Below are positions 25,031 through 37,546 of a stretch of 64,000 nucleotides of DNA, piece after piece (the stretch's first letter is position 1; every line of letters starts with the position of its first letter). The position numbers and the translations under genes are program-made. This stretch comes from Maratus speciosus (lineage: Eukaryota > Arthropoda > Arachnida > Araneae > Salticidae), in contig OZ010793.1 of NCBI GenBank assembly GCA_963932465.1, positions 366,820,459 through 366,884,458 on the forward strand, in the 5' to 3' direction. The notes below the pieces were generated by a model, which worked only from the letters and a program-made list of their open reading frames with translations, searched no databases and had not been told where the DNA came from.

Positions 25031-25631
25031 ACTTTATTAACATTATTCTATTTTCCGTGAAAATAATTATTAATAAATTGATGTCTTTAAATAACTGTTT
25101 AATCAGAATTAAAAATTACCACTCTACATTACATTAAAAAAAGTGTTTGACAATTTCTATGACTTTTATTTAAAAATTTTGTGACATTAAATATCATTTT
25201 TATCCACCATTTTAAAACTCAAACCACCAAAAAAAAAAAGTGTGTGTGCATGTGTGTGTGGGAGGGTGATTTATATTATATAAAAAAAAAGTAATCGCAT
25301 GATAATTAACATCTTGAAAATTTATAACCACCTTTTTACTAATTTCCTAATGCGTTTTTTTTTTTTTTTTTTCAATCGTGACGTCATTTTCTGTTGAAAT
25401 TTTTTTAAAAGTTATTTTTAATTGTAATGCGAAAATGGAATCCGTATATTATGGTAATTCCCATTGTTCCCCTTCTCTCTTCAACAATGGAAGTAACCCG
25501 ATTTCCACCAATGTGGAGAAATTTCATAAATGACTTTTAAAATTAAAATATAAAAATGGGATAATTAAAAAAAAACAAAACAAAAAAAAAACAGCGAGTA
25601 TGGGCACCTCTACAAATAAACTGCTTTCATA

Positions 25632-25670
<39 letters not shown>

Positions 25671-26052
25671 CAAAATCGGTTCAATACTCAGGCCAGATGA
25701 CTAAAAAAAACCAGCCTTGTTTTTTAAATATATAGATCTTAACGCCTACATTCAAAGTTATGCATTTTATTGATTTTCTTTAAACAATGTATATTATTTT
25801 TTATTAACTATCTTAACGCCTTTATTCAAAGTAAAAGTAAAGGTATATTAATATAAAAAAAGAAGTAAATGCATTCTAATTAATTGCTTGTAAAAAAGTT
25901 ATTAAACTTAACTTCTTAAAATTTTTACTACTCTTAAAATTTAACTTTCTAATTTATTATTAGCCTTAATAATTTATATTAATTTTTATATAATTTTATG
26001 CTCTATCATTTTTTATTAACGTTATTTCTTTAAAATCATTAAATTCTTGTAA
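25031..26052. other. AT-rich sequence with (AAT)n
   Basis: No gene. Contains a GT-rich microsatellite near 25241-25262, a T run near 25356 and an AAT microsatellite at about 25632-25670. Confidence 0.5.
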
Positions 26053-26450
26053 CTCCTTTATGCCTAGCGTCCCATTTTTGGGATGCTTCGAATTTTAATG
26101 AATTTGTATAACTTACTTCTTCTTTATAACATGAAAATTGTATGAAATAATTATTTATAAATGTCTTTACTGTTACCGAAAGATGACAGCATAAGATGGA
26201 TATTTATTTTCTTAAAATAAAGGCTTTTTTGGGAGTTTATAGATTTTTCATTTTTTTAAGATGGCGAAATGTAAAAAGTAAGCTTATTTGTGTTTTTTCT
26301 ACCACGGATCAAAATAAATAAGTCATAAGCTTACCTTATAGACTTGTTTGTGATATGTATTTTTTTAAATTGTGAAAATTTACGTACATGCCTATTTTTT
26401 ATGCATGTTTGTAACGTACAAAATATAGGGCGCTAGGCAAAAATGGGTAT
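26053..26450. mobile_element. Possible MITE with GCCTAGCG ends
   Basis: TGCCTAGCGTCCCATTTTTG at 26061 is matched on the opposite strand near 26425-26446 by CCCATTTTTGCCTAGCGCCC, with the sub-blocks in different order. No target duplication was identified, so this is tentative. Confidence 0.3.
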
Positions 26451-26989
26451 ATATTTTTATTAGCCATTTGAGTCACAGTTATTTATGTAAAGTCCTTTCC
26501 AAGATGATTATGAAACAATTTGTTTTTAAGTCCCTATACGATTATTTTTTGTTTATTATTACTAATACTTATAATGTTATTAGTCTTTGTAAAGAAATAA
26601 ATGTATTTTTTTAGTAATTCATAAAAATACTAATTATAGTATATAATATACAATCTAAAAGCTTATTTTATAAAAATTTAGACAAAACATATAATTTTGC
26701 ATATTATATTATTACAAATATTATGCATAGCATATCCCCATATTCAGTACGCTTACATTTTATCAAATAATTACAAAAAATTTTTAGCGTAATTTTTTTT
26801 TCAGCATTTTTCTAGTTCATTTTAAACATTTTAAAGTGATTATACCATCAAATTTGAGCAAACAAAAATTCAGGCACAAATGGCTTAAGTAGTTTCATAA
26901 CTACAGTTATACTACTCCATTTATCAGCAATACACTTATCTGAAGGTTGGGCGCAAAGCTGAGGCCAGCTCGGAAGCTCCTAAAAGCTG
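26451..26989. other. AT-rich sequence, no gene
   Basis: Nothing recognised. Confidence 0.5.
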
Positions 26990-27450
26990 CATACACTGTT
27001 TTTATTTATTAGCCTCCGATATGCTATTTCTTTGCGCCAGCAATTAAAGTGGCGTCTCTAAAAAATAACGTTCCGTTACAGAAGCCATCCGTAAAACAAA
27101 GCAGATGTATCATTGTACGGGATAATCTGTGCTGCAAAATTTTAAACTTCTAAGCATCGCTCATTTTCAGTTTTTGTACCGTCGCATCGTATAGGGGAAA
27201 AAAGTACTTTTTAAAGCAATTTGTTTGAAAACTGCATGTGAATTTATTTTTGAGATATTAATTTTTTTGTAGTTTTTAATGATTTTTTTTTTTTTGGCAA
27301 CTGAAATATTTCATTTCTGTAGAAAGTAAAGGAAAAATAGTTGGAAATTAATAGATTATTATATCTTTTGGTTGCCATTTTCCCATAACAATTGAAAAAA
27401 ATAGTAATTAAAATACGTGCTATGTTGAAGAAATATAAAGGTATGATTTC
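26990..27450. repeat. Dispersed repeat family R3, copy 2 (uninterrupted)
   Basis: Collinear with 10640-12115 but lacks the hAT insert: GGGATAATCTGTGCTGCAAA continues directly to AAGCATCGCTCATTTTCAG. It therefore preserves the pre-insertion site of the element at 10775-11777. Confidence 0.75.
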
Positions 27451-27538
27451 TGATAAAACATGCAGCTATTATAAACTATATTTAATTTTATTGCATGTTA
27501 CAAACATATAAATCGTTAGATCCTGGTTTCATTCTTCC

Positions 27539-28473
27539 TAGTCAGTCTTCACGGGCAAAATTTTCGGTCCCGGTTTTGACTTAGCCCGTATGAAAATCAT
27601 TGTCTTGGCGTGGCCTGTTCCGTTCAAAGATCAGTAAAATTTGACCTGGCCCAAAAATTTGTGCAAAAAAATGCATATATTTTAAATCGCCGTTATTTTA
27701 TAATTAAATATTAAAATTTATTCTTTATAAAGAATTGTAGATTTCTAGGCTTATTGAAATATAGCTAAATTAAAATATAGTAAAACGTGTGAAAAAGAAC
27801 CTGCCTATGACGGAATTCTGTCTTAAACTGAAAAATGTGTTGATCCATGCAAAATGAATATACAATACATTTACACCTGCTAGGAAGGGAACTTGTCTAG
27901 AAAGCATTTTTTTTCTTTCCTATGCGGTTCCGTCTCAGAAGATATTACTGTATTGCATTTTTCAGATTTTTAAGTCTGGAATACATGGAATATGGATTAA
28001 CAAGATTAATGATAACTGAAACATTTACATACAACAAACAGAGATTCATTAAAAAAAAAAAAATAATAATAATAGTAATAATAATAATAATAATATAGCA
28101 GCCTACGGCACTTTTATAAAAATAAAGATTCTAAACATGGAATTAAAAAAAAAAGTTAAGTATTTTTGGTCAGAACTCCTCCGTACGAGATAAATTTTTA
28201 ACTAAATCGTCATAAAAATCAATGTTTTGTAGAAATTCATTCGGGCCAGAATTTTAACTTTTTTCAGGGCCGGGCCGGTCTCGGGCCGAACTTTTAGTTG
28301 TTATACCGAGCCGGGCCAATAATTTTTTTCTAAGGGCTGGGCCGAACTTTTAACTTTTATACCGGTTCGAGTTCGGGCCGAACTTTTAATTCTTATATCG
28401 GGCCGGTTCGAATTTTTTTTCTACGGGTCTGGCCGGGGCCGGGCCTAGAAATTTCGACGCGTGCAGACCTCTA
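27539..28473. mobile_element. hAT-like element rich in GGCCCGG motifs, copy 1
   Basis: The left end reads TAGTCAGTCTTCACGGGC and the right end, on the other strand, TAGAGGTCTGCACGCG then AAATTT; both are followed by C/G-rich GGCCCGG-type motifs. Four or more GGGCCGAACTTTTA phrases are tandem near 28255-28445. Related pieces are at 45380-45830 and 63660-64000. No 8 bp target duplication is visible, so boundaries are approximate. Confidence 0.5.
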
Positions 28474-29553
28474 AGCCTCGCGATCCCACCCTGAAAGATG
28501 GGTGCTCTGTATCTTCCAGATTTAGAAAACGTTTGTTGATGAAGACATCCTTTCCGCCACGATCAAAACCCTGATGCCTTTTTTGGCGAATAAAACGCAG
28601 ACTGGTTTAGTTTTTGTGCAACCTTTTAGAGTGGATATTCGTGACTAGTCCACGAAGATGCCTCGCTTCACTGAATTTTAGATTCACTTATGTCCCATCC
28701 CTTTTCATTGGAACTAGACATTAAACGCAGACTCCAAGAGATTTCGAATAGATGGAATAGGCACATGACAGAATTTTTTTGGGGGGATTGCTCCAGGAAT
28801 GCCTTGTTGAAAAACACTTCAGAGTTTTGTTTAAAATAAAATGCACGTGCACTCGTGAGGATATGAATGTATCATGAAAGGATCGCTTGCTCTCATAAAA
28901 GTTTTTCTTGGTTTTTATGAAATTTTATAAAATCGCCTATTTTAATAAATAGTAAAAAAAAAAAGAGGTACCCATCGCTTTTAGCTTTAAGTACTAGGGG
29001 GAACTAAGTTCCCCTGTTTTAAAAGGGAGTGCTATATCAGCAATTCACAAAAACTCAAAAATGTAGAATGGAACGCTCGGGTGAGAAGAAAAAAAGAAAA
29101 AAAAAGACACCCCCCCCCCTCCCCAGAAAACTAATTTATTTACGGAAGCTTTTACTCGTTTATACGTCAGTATTAAAACATATATATTGGATATTTTTCG
29201 TAGCAGGTTTGAGGTTTTCATAATAGGTTAACATGATTTTTATTCCCCCCCCTCCCCCTTTGTGTATGACGAATTATATGTAGTCTTTATAATAGACACA
29301 CACACAATGGAATCTGTTTGATTAGAACGTTGGATCTCATGTTTTGAAACTGCCGATACCTCTTGGACTTCTAATGCTTGATTGCATTGCTATCACTTGT
29401 ACTCTGTTAACTGATATATTCACTTATTCCCTTATCACTTATCACTTGCGTTCACACAGGAGCACGCATGCACACACAAATAATAATTATGAGTACAACA
29501 CTTTTTCATACATGTGCCCTCGATAAGTAAATGCAGAACATATTAACCTCTCT

Positions 29554-29592
<39 letters not shown>

Positions 29593-29814
29593 AGGTTTAT
29601 CTTCATGCAAAAGTAAGAGGCTAATAACTTAATTATTTATTGTCATTTTTGCAGTCGAAGATAACGAACAGTTCTTATTTAAATCAATTCATTTATTTTG
29701 ATCAATAAAAATTTTATTTGAGAAAGAAAATATATTAATATTATTTATGTAAACAAGCAAATATCGCAAAACATGAAGAACGAGAAAGAAAAATCATGCA
29801 TTAAGCATAGATTA
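28474..29814. other. Unassigned sequence; (TA)n
   Basis: The stretch 28480-28860 is more complex than its surroundings but has no long frame or recognisable protein. A (TA)n microsatellite lies at about 29557-29588. Confidence 0.45.
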
Positions 29815-31080
29815 TGAAACACTTTCTAACACTTCCTGAAATTTTTAACAAAACTTCGTTATTCATGGAAATAAGGTAAATAAGATAATTAAGTAAACAA
29901 TTTAGAAAACAGATAAAACATTTAAAAATCTGATTTCGGCAGTTATCTTCCATAGCCAAATATGTATTACAATTCTTTTGAACAGCCCTGTATTTGATCT
30001 GTAGGCTGATATATATACTATATAATGGGAAAATTTAGTTTAGCAAGAAAACGCATAACAGGTTGAAATTTCTCTTTCAGCAATTTATACTAATAGATGG
30101 AGACATACTTGAATACTTTTGTTCAGCCCCGTAGTTTACCTAGCACCTTTATTACACGCCACTATTTAGCTAAAATTTATTTCAAAGTAAAACACTCTTA
30201 AAACTACTGGAATCACATTCCCAGAAATTATCATTTATAGACGGCCATGAATCCAATTCTTTGCGTGACCCTGTATATCATTTTATCTATGTTCTACAAA
30301 CATTTCTTAGTAAACTAAATTCAGTTCAGCGTAAAAATGCATAACTCATTTAAAAACCACCTTTTTAAGCTATTTGCAATCATACCCAATAACCATTCGA
30401 ATTCTTTCGTGTAACCCTGTATATCAACTATACCATTTATACACACCATATAGTATGGATAAATATAGAGAAACTTAAAGTGTATATCATAATTTCCTGC
30501 CATCATCGCTAATATACAGTACTTCGGATAGAATATACTTGTCTGAAATATTTTGCGTGTCCCTGTAAATGCTATGCACTTCGTATTATACATGAAATAA
30601 CTTACAGTAAGTCTCACCGACGTATATCAATTTCATTATTTATGAAATAGCATAATTAAAATACGCCGCAAACAATTTCCCCCTATACCATTATGTAATG
30701 AAATTCTTTTGTGTGGCCCTGTAAATGAATAGTGACTATCCGTAGTACCGCATATTCTACAGAATGCATATTTTAGTGAACTTCGTAAATGCATATCAAT
30801 TTTATTGTGTTTAAAAGGATGTAACATCTTTAAAATGCATTTGAAACGATTTTTCCCATTGTCCGTAATTTAACGGAATACTTTTGACCGTCCCTGTAAA
30901 TAAACTAAACATACTACAAACTTCATTTGAAATAGGATGCGTGCTAGGCTAAATGTCAATCACATCCAAAAATTTCAGGGCAATCTGAGTATATTTACGA
31001 GAGTTAGAGAGCGGACAGACGGCCAGACCGACAGACAAACTGAAATAAATAACACTTTTCAACTTTTTTGGAAAGTGTTA
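29815..31080 (+). repeat. R2 tandem-monomer repeat, copy 2 (seven monomers)
   Basis: A CCCTGTA-type core recurs at 29986, 30127, 30269, 30415, 30561, 30717 and 30892, spacings of 141, 142, 146, 146, 156 and 175 bases. It is often preceded by an ATTCTTTTGTG-like phrase. The end carries GGACAGACGGCCAGACCGAC then a hairpin AACACTTTTCAACTTTTTTGG. Frames inside are not conserved between monomers. Confidence 0.75.
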
Positions 31081-31365
31081 ATAAAAATGGATCGACTTCA
31101 AATTTTTAACTAGATGTGCAGTTCTATGAGTTATAAAAAATGAGATAAAAGTCACATTTAATTAAGTATGCTTTGAAGACCAATGCATTTGAAATAATTG
31201 TTATCATATTTGAATAGTTTCTTATTTTTCATTCCGCTATTAAATAATATGAAATATAGTTAGACTTAAAATTAAAACTTCGAGTAAATTTTACGAGAAA
31301 TTAAGTTTGAATCAAAATTTTGTTGAAAAATGAATATTTCTTTATTTGTTGTCCTATTTTATTAC

Positions 31366-31396
<31 letters not shown>

Positions 31397-31577
31397 GTAT
31401 GCCAAATTTTAAATAAACATTCACTACATAAAAATTAACATGGCTCTTTTGCATATTCCTGATCACAGATTTTATGTATGATTTCCATGATTTTTATAAC
31501 TGAAAAACAGTAAGATACTGAAAGATATTGATGTAATGCATTTAAAATAAATATAAAAGTAAAAACAGTTTTAAAAA
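31081..31577. other. AT-rich sequence with T-run
   Basis: No gene. A poly-T run of about 27 bases lies near 31370-31396. Confidence 0.5.
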
Positions 31578-32281
31578 AGTGGGTAAGTGTGATCACAGAT
31601 CGCACAGAGGGTTTCGTTTAATATTCCTTTCAAAACACTTTTCCTTTTTGCAAAATCTTAGTTCCACATTTCGCAACCAGGGGGCGCACTCTATTCTAAA
31701 CAAACCGCTATCCGAACGAAACATCGTTTTACAACCCATCCGCAGATATATTAGTTCCGGGGATCGGGCCCATAGCACCAAAGATAGTTAGGCGCCCCTG
31801 GAGGTAAAAAGCGCAGCTAAAATATGTAAGGCTATGGTGCATAATATGAAAGAGTTGTCAAAGGGGTCTCGGCAAAAATTAGAAAAGTGTCAAACGGGTG
31901 AAAAGGGTAGAGGTTAGAAAAACTACTTTAAAATACACAAGTTAGAGACCGGAGGGTAAATATAAGTTTTTTTGAAATTTTTATGATTTGCCGTGTGATC
32001 ACAAGTGTTCAGTTTAAGTATTCAAAATTCCAATTCTTCAACCTAATTAGGGGTTCAGTTAGAAAAAAAAAAAAAAAAAAAAAAAAAGCTTAAAATACCC
32101 AAATTAGAGGCCAGACGGGTAAATATAAGACTTTTTCAAAATTTTATAATTTGTCGTTTGATGTGAGGTGTTCAGCTATAAGTATCCAAAATTTCAAGTC
32201 TCCAACATATGTAGTTTCTGCGAACGGTCTCTGTGACAGACAGACAGAGGAGTGAGACGAATAGGGTACGAAACCCTAAAA
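31578..32281 (+). repeat. Dispersed repeat family R1, copy 2
   Basis: Starts AAGTGGGTAAGTGTGATCAC and ends CGAAACCCTAAAA like the copy at 1951-2763. It differs by an A22 expansion near 32065 and scattered substitutions. Short open frames are not shared with copy 1. Confidence 0.7.
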
Positions 32282-34381
32282 AAGACAACATCTCTTTTAT
32301 AAGCATTTTATGTTTATCTTGAAAATTACACCTAATTTCATGACTGCAATTGATGTTTTTCACCAAATATTTTCGTTACATAAATTTGGCGTGGGCACTG
32401 AATTCGATTGTAGAAAATTCACTGCTTTTTTACGCTTGGTAGGAAGCGAGAGCTAGTGAATTTATTTAAAAAGTATATAATTTTTGCTCCGTTTCTTTTT
32501 CAATAAACGGCAAAAGAAAAAAGCATTATTTAATCTATCTTTTAAATTAATTTTTCAACGCATAACGTTAATTTAATTAAAATGGAACTATTAATTGATT
32601 AAAGCATATTAAAAAATATATATATATTGCATTCTTTATATTTTCTTCTTAAAAAAAATGCTGCAGTTTCACAACTAGTTAGCCTTTTTTACCCGACTGC
32701 CAAGAAGGGTTATGTGTTTCACGCGTATCTGGGTATGTGGATTTCTTTATACACTCGAAACATCCCAACGGCTGGATGGGTTTTAATGAATGGGGTCTCT
32801 ATTGATTCGTCTTAACCGCCTCATGGTTATAGGCTTGGTTTTGTTTTCATAAATGCAAAATGGCGGCCGTAAAATACAAAATTGTGGTAGAGACGAAAAA
32901 AAAAATTACGCACCCTTTTGAGTGGCCTATCATTGGATAGGTCTTTCAAAATGAAGACGATGTTTCATTGACTATTTTACAGTTAGAAGCTTCGTTTAAA
33001 TATTACACAACCTGGAAGTTGTGTAGGTGGGATCTCTAGCTTTACTGCAACTCTAACCTTCATAGACATTTATAGGTCTCATCGAAACAGTGTTTATAGA
33101 TAGGAACTAACAATTAAACACAACATAAAAGTCATCAATACGTGAAAAAAAAAATAGATAAGTAATATAAAAAATAGCTTCAGATTAGTGAGAAATAATT
33201 AATTAGTTCATTTTGTACGCAGTCGGGTTTTTAAATTTTTAAAATTAATTTTTACTTGTTGGAGAGTGTTATTGCGTTATTTGGCGCGTCATTGAATCCA
33301 TTGTTGCTGTAATTCGAATACAGTTATAAACATTACAACAAAATCCTTACAACGAGTACAATTGTGATAATATATTATATTTTTTAAATATTAAAATGTA
33401 TTATCATCGGAAACACACCTGTGAATGTAATTTTTATAATTCCAGCATATCAAGAAGTGAATAAAAAATCGATTACAAAATTTCATATTTACTTAAAAAC
33501 TCAAGTTGAAATAAATTTTAAAAAAAAAAGTGTAAAAATACTAAATATTAGACTTAATTGCATACTTGCATTTATAAAACTTATTATAAAAGAAAAAATA
33601 CAACAGAGAAATAAATAAACAAAACATTTATTTTTACTATGCTAGAAGTATTATCGTTTCCAAAAAAATCGGTGCACTATAAAAAAAAAAAAAAGTCTGT
33701 AACTTTTTCAGAAAAAAAACTGTATTTTTTACAGAAAAAAACTGTTTTAATGAAAAACAGGTATTTTCTGTAAATTAAACAGTTTTCTACTGGCGCCAAA
33801 ATTGACAGTTTTTTTTCTGTCAATTTGAGAGGTTTTTTTTTTTTTTTAACAATAACTTCTACATTTTAGGATACTGTGTGCAGAGCCTGACTAATGCAGA
33901 TGCATGCGGGGTAGCTGCCCGGGTCCACTTTAAAAGCGGGGGGGGGGGGGGGGCATGGGAATAACCAGGATTTTCATTAAAATGTGCCAAATGGTTAAAA
34001 TTGGCCAAAAGTGATCAAAATTCCCAAATTTTTAAACATGTTGAAATAGAGTTTGGCTCCCCTTCCCCTCTCTGCTCCCCGTACCTTCTCCACCCATACA
34101 AAAAATCGAACTATGTCATTAGAAAACTAATCATTAAAATTTTATTATAACAACTTAGTATTCTATTGTTTTCAAAAGAAATTTTTTATTGAGGTTTTAC
34201 TGGTAACGCGGCAAGTTAAAAGCATTAAGTTTGACCAATCGGGGGTATTTTCTTTTAGACACCTTATAACATACGTAAATAAGCAAAGTAAAAGTTTCCA
34301 AACAAATACTCCTGTCAATCAATCCATCATTTTTTCTACTATTATCCTACTTGTATTTTTAGGTGTGTTCGTAATTATATA
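32282..34381. other. Unassigned sequence
   Basis: No gene recognised. The patch 32690-33020 has a more balanced composition and contains a 62-codon frame without a recognisable domain. At 33676-33850 an A/T-rich stretch begins CACTATAAAAAAAA with TACAGAAAAAAACTG phrases, similar in style to the 49864 element's end. A G18 run lies near 33940-33957. Confidence 0.4.
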
Positions 34382-35906
34382 CACTGGTGAAAACAATTAA
34401 AGGGACAAACGGTTTTTTAACAAAACAAAACAAAATAAGTTATTCCCATACGCAAATAAGGTATCAGATGATAGTTAAGCTCCTCGCGGACACACCTGCT
34501 ACACAGTGGTCTGTGTCGTCATAAGGCAGTGGCGCTGTGATGGCGTTTGTGCAGAGGTACCTCATTTGACCGCCGAAGCTTGTAGCGTAAGGACGTTTTG
34601 AAACATCGTAGCATAATCCAATCCTTGTTTTTTGAATTTCTTTGTTTACCCATTGTTAGTATGGCTAGTTGTCATCGTCTAGATGATGCCACAAGATGGC
34701 GAATTGTTGGAAGACTCGAGGCCGGCCAATCACAGGCTACCTGTTGTAATGACCTCGGTGTTTCGAGAAATGTGCTGTCCACTCTGTGGAAACAGTTCAG
34801 TGCGACAGGAACAGTGGTCCGCCGACCTGGTCAAGGCCACAAAAGGGCAACAACGCCAGCTGAAGATCGTTATTTGAGACTTCTAGCCAAAAGGGATAGA
34901 TCCGCGACAGCGACACAACTGTCTCGTCACCTGTATAATGCAACAGAAACTTCCATTTCACGAATAACAGCCACCCAGAAACTTAATGCAGGTTGTCTGT
35001 ATGCCAGTTGCCCTGTAGTCTGCATCCCTTTGACTGTGAACCACAAAAAAACGCCGTCTAACATGGTGCCGAGAATACTTGTCCTGGACAGAGGATAGTT
35101 GGGGGCGGGTTCTCTTCAGTGATGAGTCACTATTCAGTCTAGACAGTGACTCGAGACGTGTTCTCATCTGGAGAGAACCCGGGAGTCGATATCGGCCCTG
35201 TAAGAATGCCGAAAAGGATCAATATGGTACAGATGGCCTGATGGTCTGGGTAGGTATCATGGCAGACGGGCATACCGACCTTCATGGGTTTGATAGAGGT
35301 ACTCTGACAGGTCAGTGGTACAGGGACGAGATCCTTGCACACTATGTGAGACTTTTCCACGGGCATATGAACCAAATTTCGTCTTTATGGACGATAACGC
35401 CCGTCCATATAGGGCTCAGTTGGTGAGCGAATATCTCTAATCGGAGGATGTTCAACGAATGGAGTGGGCTGCGATGTCCAATGACCTTAATCCTATCGAA
35501 CACGTATGGGACGCCATTGGACGATCAATTGCAGGTCGAACACCAGCTCCAATGGCCATCGATGGGCTCTATGGTGCCTTGGTGCAAGAGTGGGTGTAGC
35601 TGCAACAGGGACTGATAAGGACACTGGTAAACAGTATGAAACGCCGATGCGAGAGTTGTGTAGCTGTTACAGGCGATCATACACCCTATTAGACATGTTT
35701 TTCTCTGACTGACAGGGGGTCGGTCAGCTGCTGTGCTGGACACGTGGCCAGTTTCCTTATTTAGGGTGCAGGTTGTGCTCATTTTTCTATTCCCATATAT
35801 TAATCTTATATCGAATGATATTTTGGCCAAGTTTGGTTTTATTTGCTTTGTTAGTTTTTTTTAATTGCAAAAAGAACATTTGTCCCTTTAATTGTTTTCA
35901 CCAGTG
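34382..35906 (+). mobile_element. Tc1/mariner-type transposon A, 1525 bp
   Basis: Perfect terminal inverted repeats of about 28 bp (CACTGGTGAAAACAATTAAA followed by GGGACAAA) lie inside TA duplications at 34380-34381 and 35907-35908. The element carries one transposase gene in plus orientation with frameshifts and stops, so it is complete in length but cannot code for its own transposase. Well preserved ends suggest it is fairly recent or could be mobilised by a related enzyme. Confidence 0.93.
34661..35692 (+). pseudogene. Tc1-type DD34E transposase, inactivated
   Basis: The product would be a cut-and-paste transposase acting in the nucleus on the element's own ends. The start ATG at 34661 opens MASCHRLDDATRWRIVGRLE, a helix-turn-helix DNA-binding start, followed by a basic second domain. 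The catalytic core is visible across frames: VLFSDES (first Asp), FMDDNARPY (second Asp) and LNPIEH (Glu), with 34 residues between second Asp and Glu. There is a frameshift in an A run at about 35044-35051, a second near 35370, TAA at 35438-35440 and TAG at 35597-35599. The reading ends at TAG 35690-35692, near the usual ~340 residue length. The family is clear; activity is excluded by the lesions. Confidence 0.92.
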
Positions 35907-35908
35907 TA

Positions 35909-36300
35909 AATGCGTAGCACCTATAGCCGTCGCTCGGTCCGTCTGTCCGTTCGTACGCCCGCAAATAACAGAGCAAAAACTGCCCAACCGAATGATCTGA
36001 AATTTTAAGTATATAATTGTTGCAAAATTTTGTCGAGTCATTTCAAATTTTATGAAAATCGGATGCACAGTTTAATTACAGGGACAGTCAAAAGTTTTCC
36101 GTTACATTGTGGTCAATGGAAAAAAAAAATCATTTCAAGAGCATTTTAATCATGTTACAGCCTTTCGAACAGAATGACATTGATATGCATTTATGAAGTG
36201 CATTAAAATATATATTCAGTACAATTTGCGGTGCACAAAATATTTATAAAACTAGTTATAGTATGAATGCACTTCATTTGCCATGTTTGACGTGCAATTT
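35909..36300 (-). repeat. R2 repeat fragment, inverted copy
   Basis: Read on the minus strand it matches the end of the 29815-31080 copy, including the phrase CATTTGAAACGATTTTT... seen here as its complement near 36120, the CCGTTACATTG region and the GACGGACC/GGACAGACGG tract near 35935. It abuts Tc1 element A. Confidence 0.55.
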
Positions 36301-36764
36301 CCAACTTGTTTCTTTTTTGTGATACCTTATATACAGATGTGAATAGTACCTGGAATGAAATTTATGATTACGTACAGTATGTATGAAATTTAGTACTAGC
36401 CATTTCCACATTATTCGCGAAATATTTATGAGGATAGATAGAAGGGGGGAGGGGAGTTGCAAAATGATGCCCGTCCCGGGGCCCTAGATAACCTAAGTCG
36501 CGCCCTGACTGTGTGATCGTTTTTTATGAAACTGTTTGGATCAATTTCAAATGAACCTGACCATTGAGGATTTTAATTATTATTATTTTTAAAAAATACA
36601 ACTCACCAGAACAACAATAGAGGTTTTCAAAATAATTTTGAACCTGAAAAAATGTTATCATTCTTAGCAAAGATAAAATTAGTACAAATCGATTCTTAAA
36701 AAGAAAAAAAGAAAGTAATTCTTAAACAAAAGAAAAAAAATATATATATATAATTGAATAAATA
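36301..36764. other. Unassigned; possible transposon edge
   Basis: No gene. On the minus strand CAGGGCGCGACTTAGG begins at about 36508 and runs into GGGCCCCGGGACGGGC, in the style of a hAT terminus, but no partner end was found. A (TA)n run lies near 36741. Confidence 0.35.
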
Positions 36765-37069
36765 CATTGTGTCCCAAAAAATGTATACATAATTAAAAAT
36801 TTTTATAACATATTTATTTTTTTTATTAACACACACTTTTCGAATTGTAAAATGGAACTACAATAATGAAAATTTTATATAATTAACACCTGTATTGAAA
36901 CTAATCGTCTTTCTGGTCAAAGCACTGCTGATATCATGCAGCAGTGGAATCGCAAAACAGACTCTTAATTTGTGGGGTTGTTGATGACCGTGGTCTTGCC
37001 CAAGGCCGAAAGAAGGGGGGGGGGGCAGAGGGGGCATATGCGCCGGGCGCCAGAACAAAGGGGCGCCAA

Positions 37070-37403
37070 ATGAAGGATTATACCTTTGGAAAGGATCATT
37101 TTCTTCTGATGGACTGATGGCTTCTATTATTATGAAACAGTCATTATAAATGAAGTGTTAGGTGAAGATGAAAGAACAGTCGTAAAAAGTTAGAACTCTG
37201 ATTTTCTGGTCCGAATGGGGAAAAAAATGGCCATAATTTTTTTCAGAGTTCTAACTTTTTACGACTGCTCTTTCATCTTCACCTAACACTTCATTTATAA
37301 TGGCTGTTTCATAATAATAGAAGCCATCAGTCCATCAGAAGAAAATAACTCGGTGAAAGCGGAAACTCGGTTAGGTGGGACTCGGATAATCGGGACTCTA
37401 CTG
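37070..37403. mobile_element. Palindromic pogo-type MITE, copy 2
   Basis: The right end (GGATAATCGGGACTCTACTG, ending 37403) is the same as in copy 1. The left terminus is missing: the left arm is recognisable only from about 37075 (ATACCTTTGGAAAGGATCAT). The arms share TTCTTCTGATGGACTGATGG and AAGATGAAAGAACAGTCG with copy 1. Confidence 0.8.
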
Positions 37404-37546
37404 AATATGTCATTTAAAAAATGATCTTTAGATTATTTTTGTTGATGTTCAGAGGGACCTCCCTCTTGGATCCGCCACTGACGTAATCTAAGATTACGTA
37501 GTACAGTATTACATATTTTAAATTTTAAAATAAGTCGTCTATTATA
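37404..37546. other. hAT-derived spacer
   Basis: Short stretch between the MITE and Tc1 element B, inside the hAT element. Contains no gene. Confidence 0.5.

Noticed and set aside
27539..28473. Bounded hAT with target duplication
   Set aside because: The 8 bases outside each proposed end do not match, so exact boundaries are not claimed.
32627..32815. 62-codon frame in a balanced patch
   Set aside because: The text reads like part of a dispersed repeat and has no recognised protein motif.
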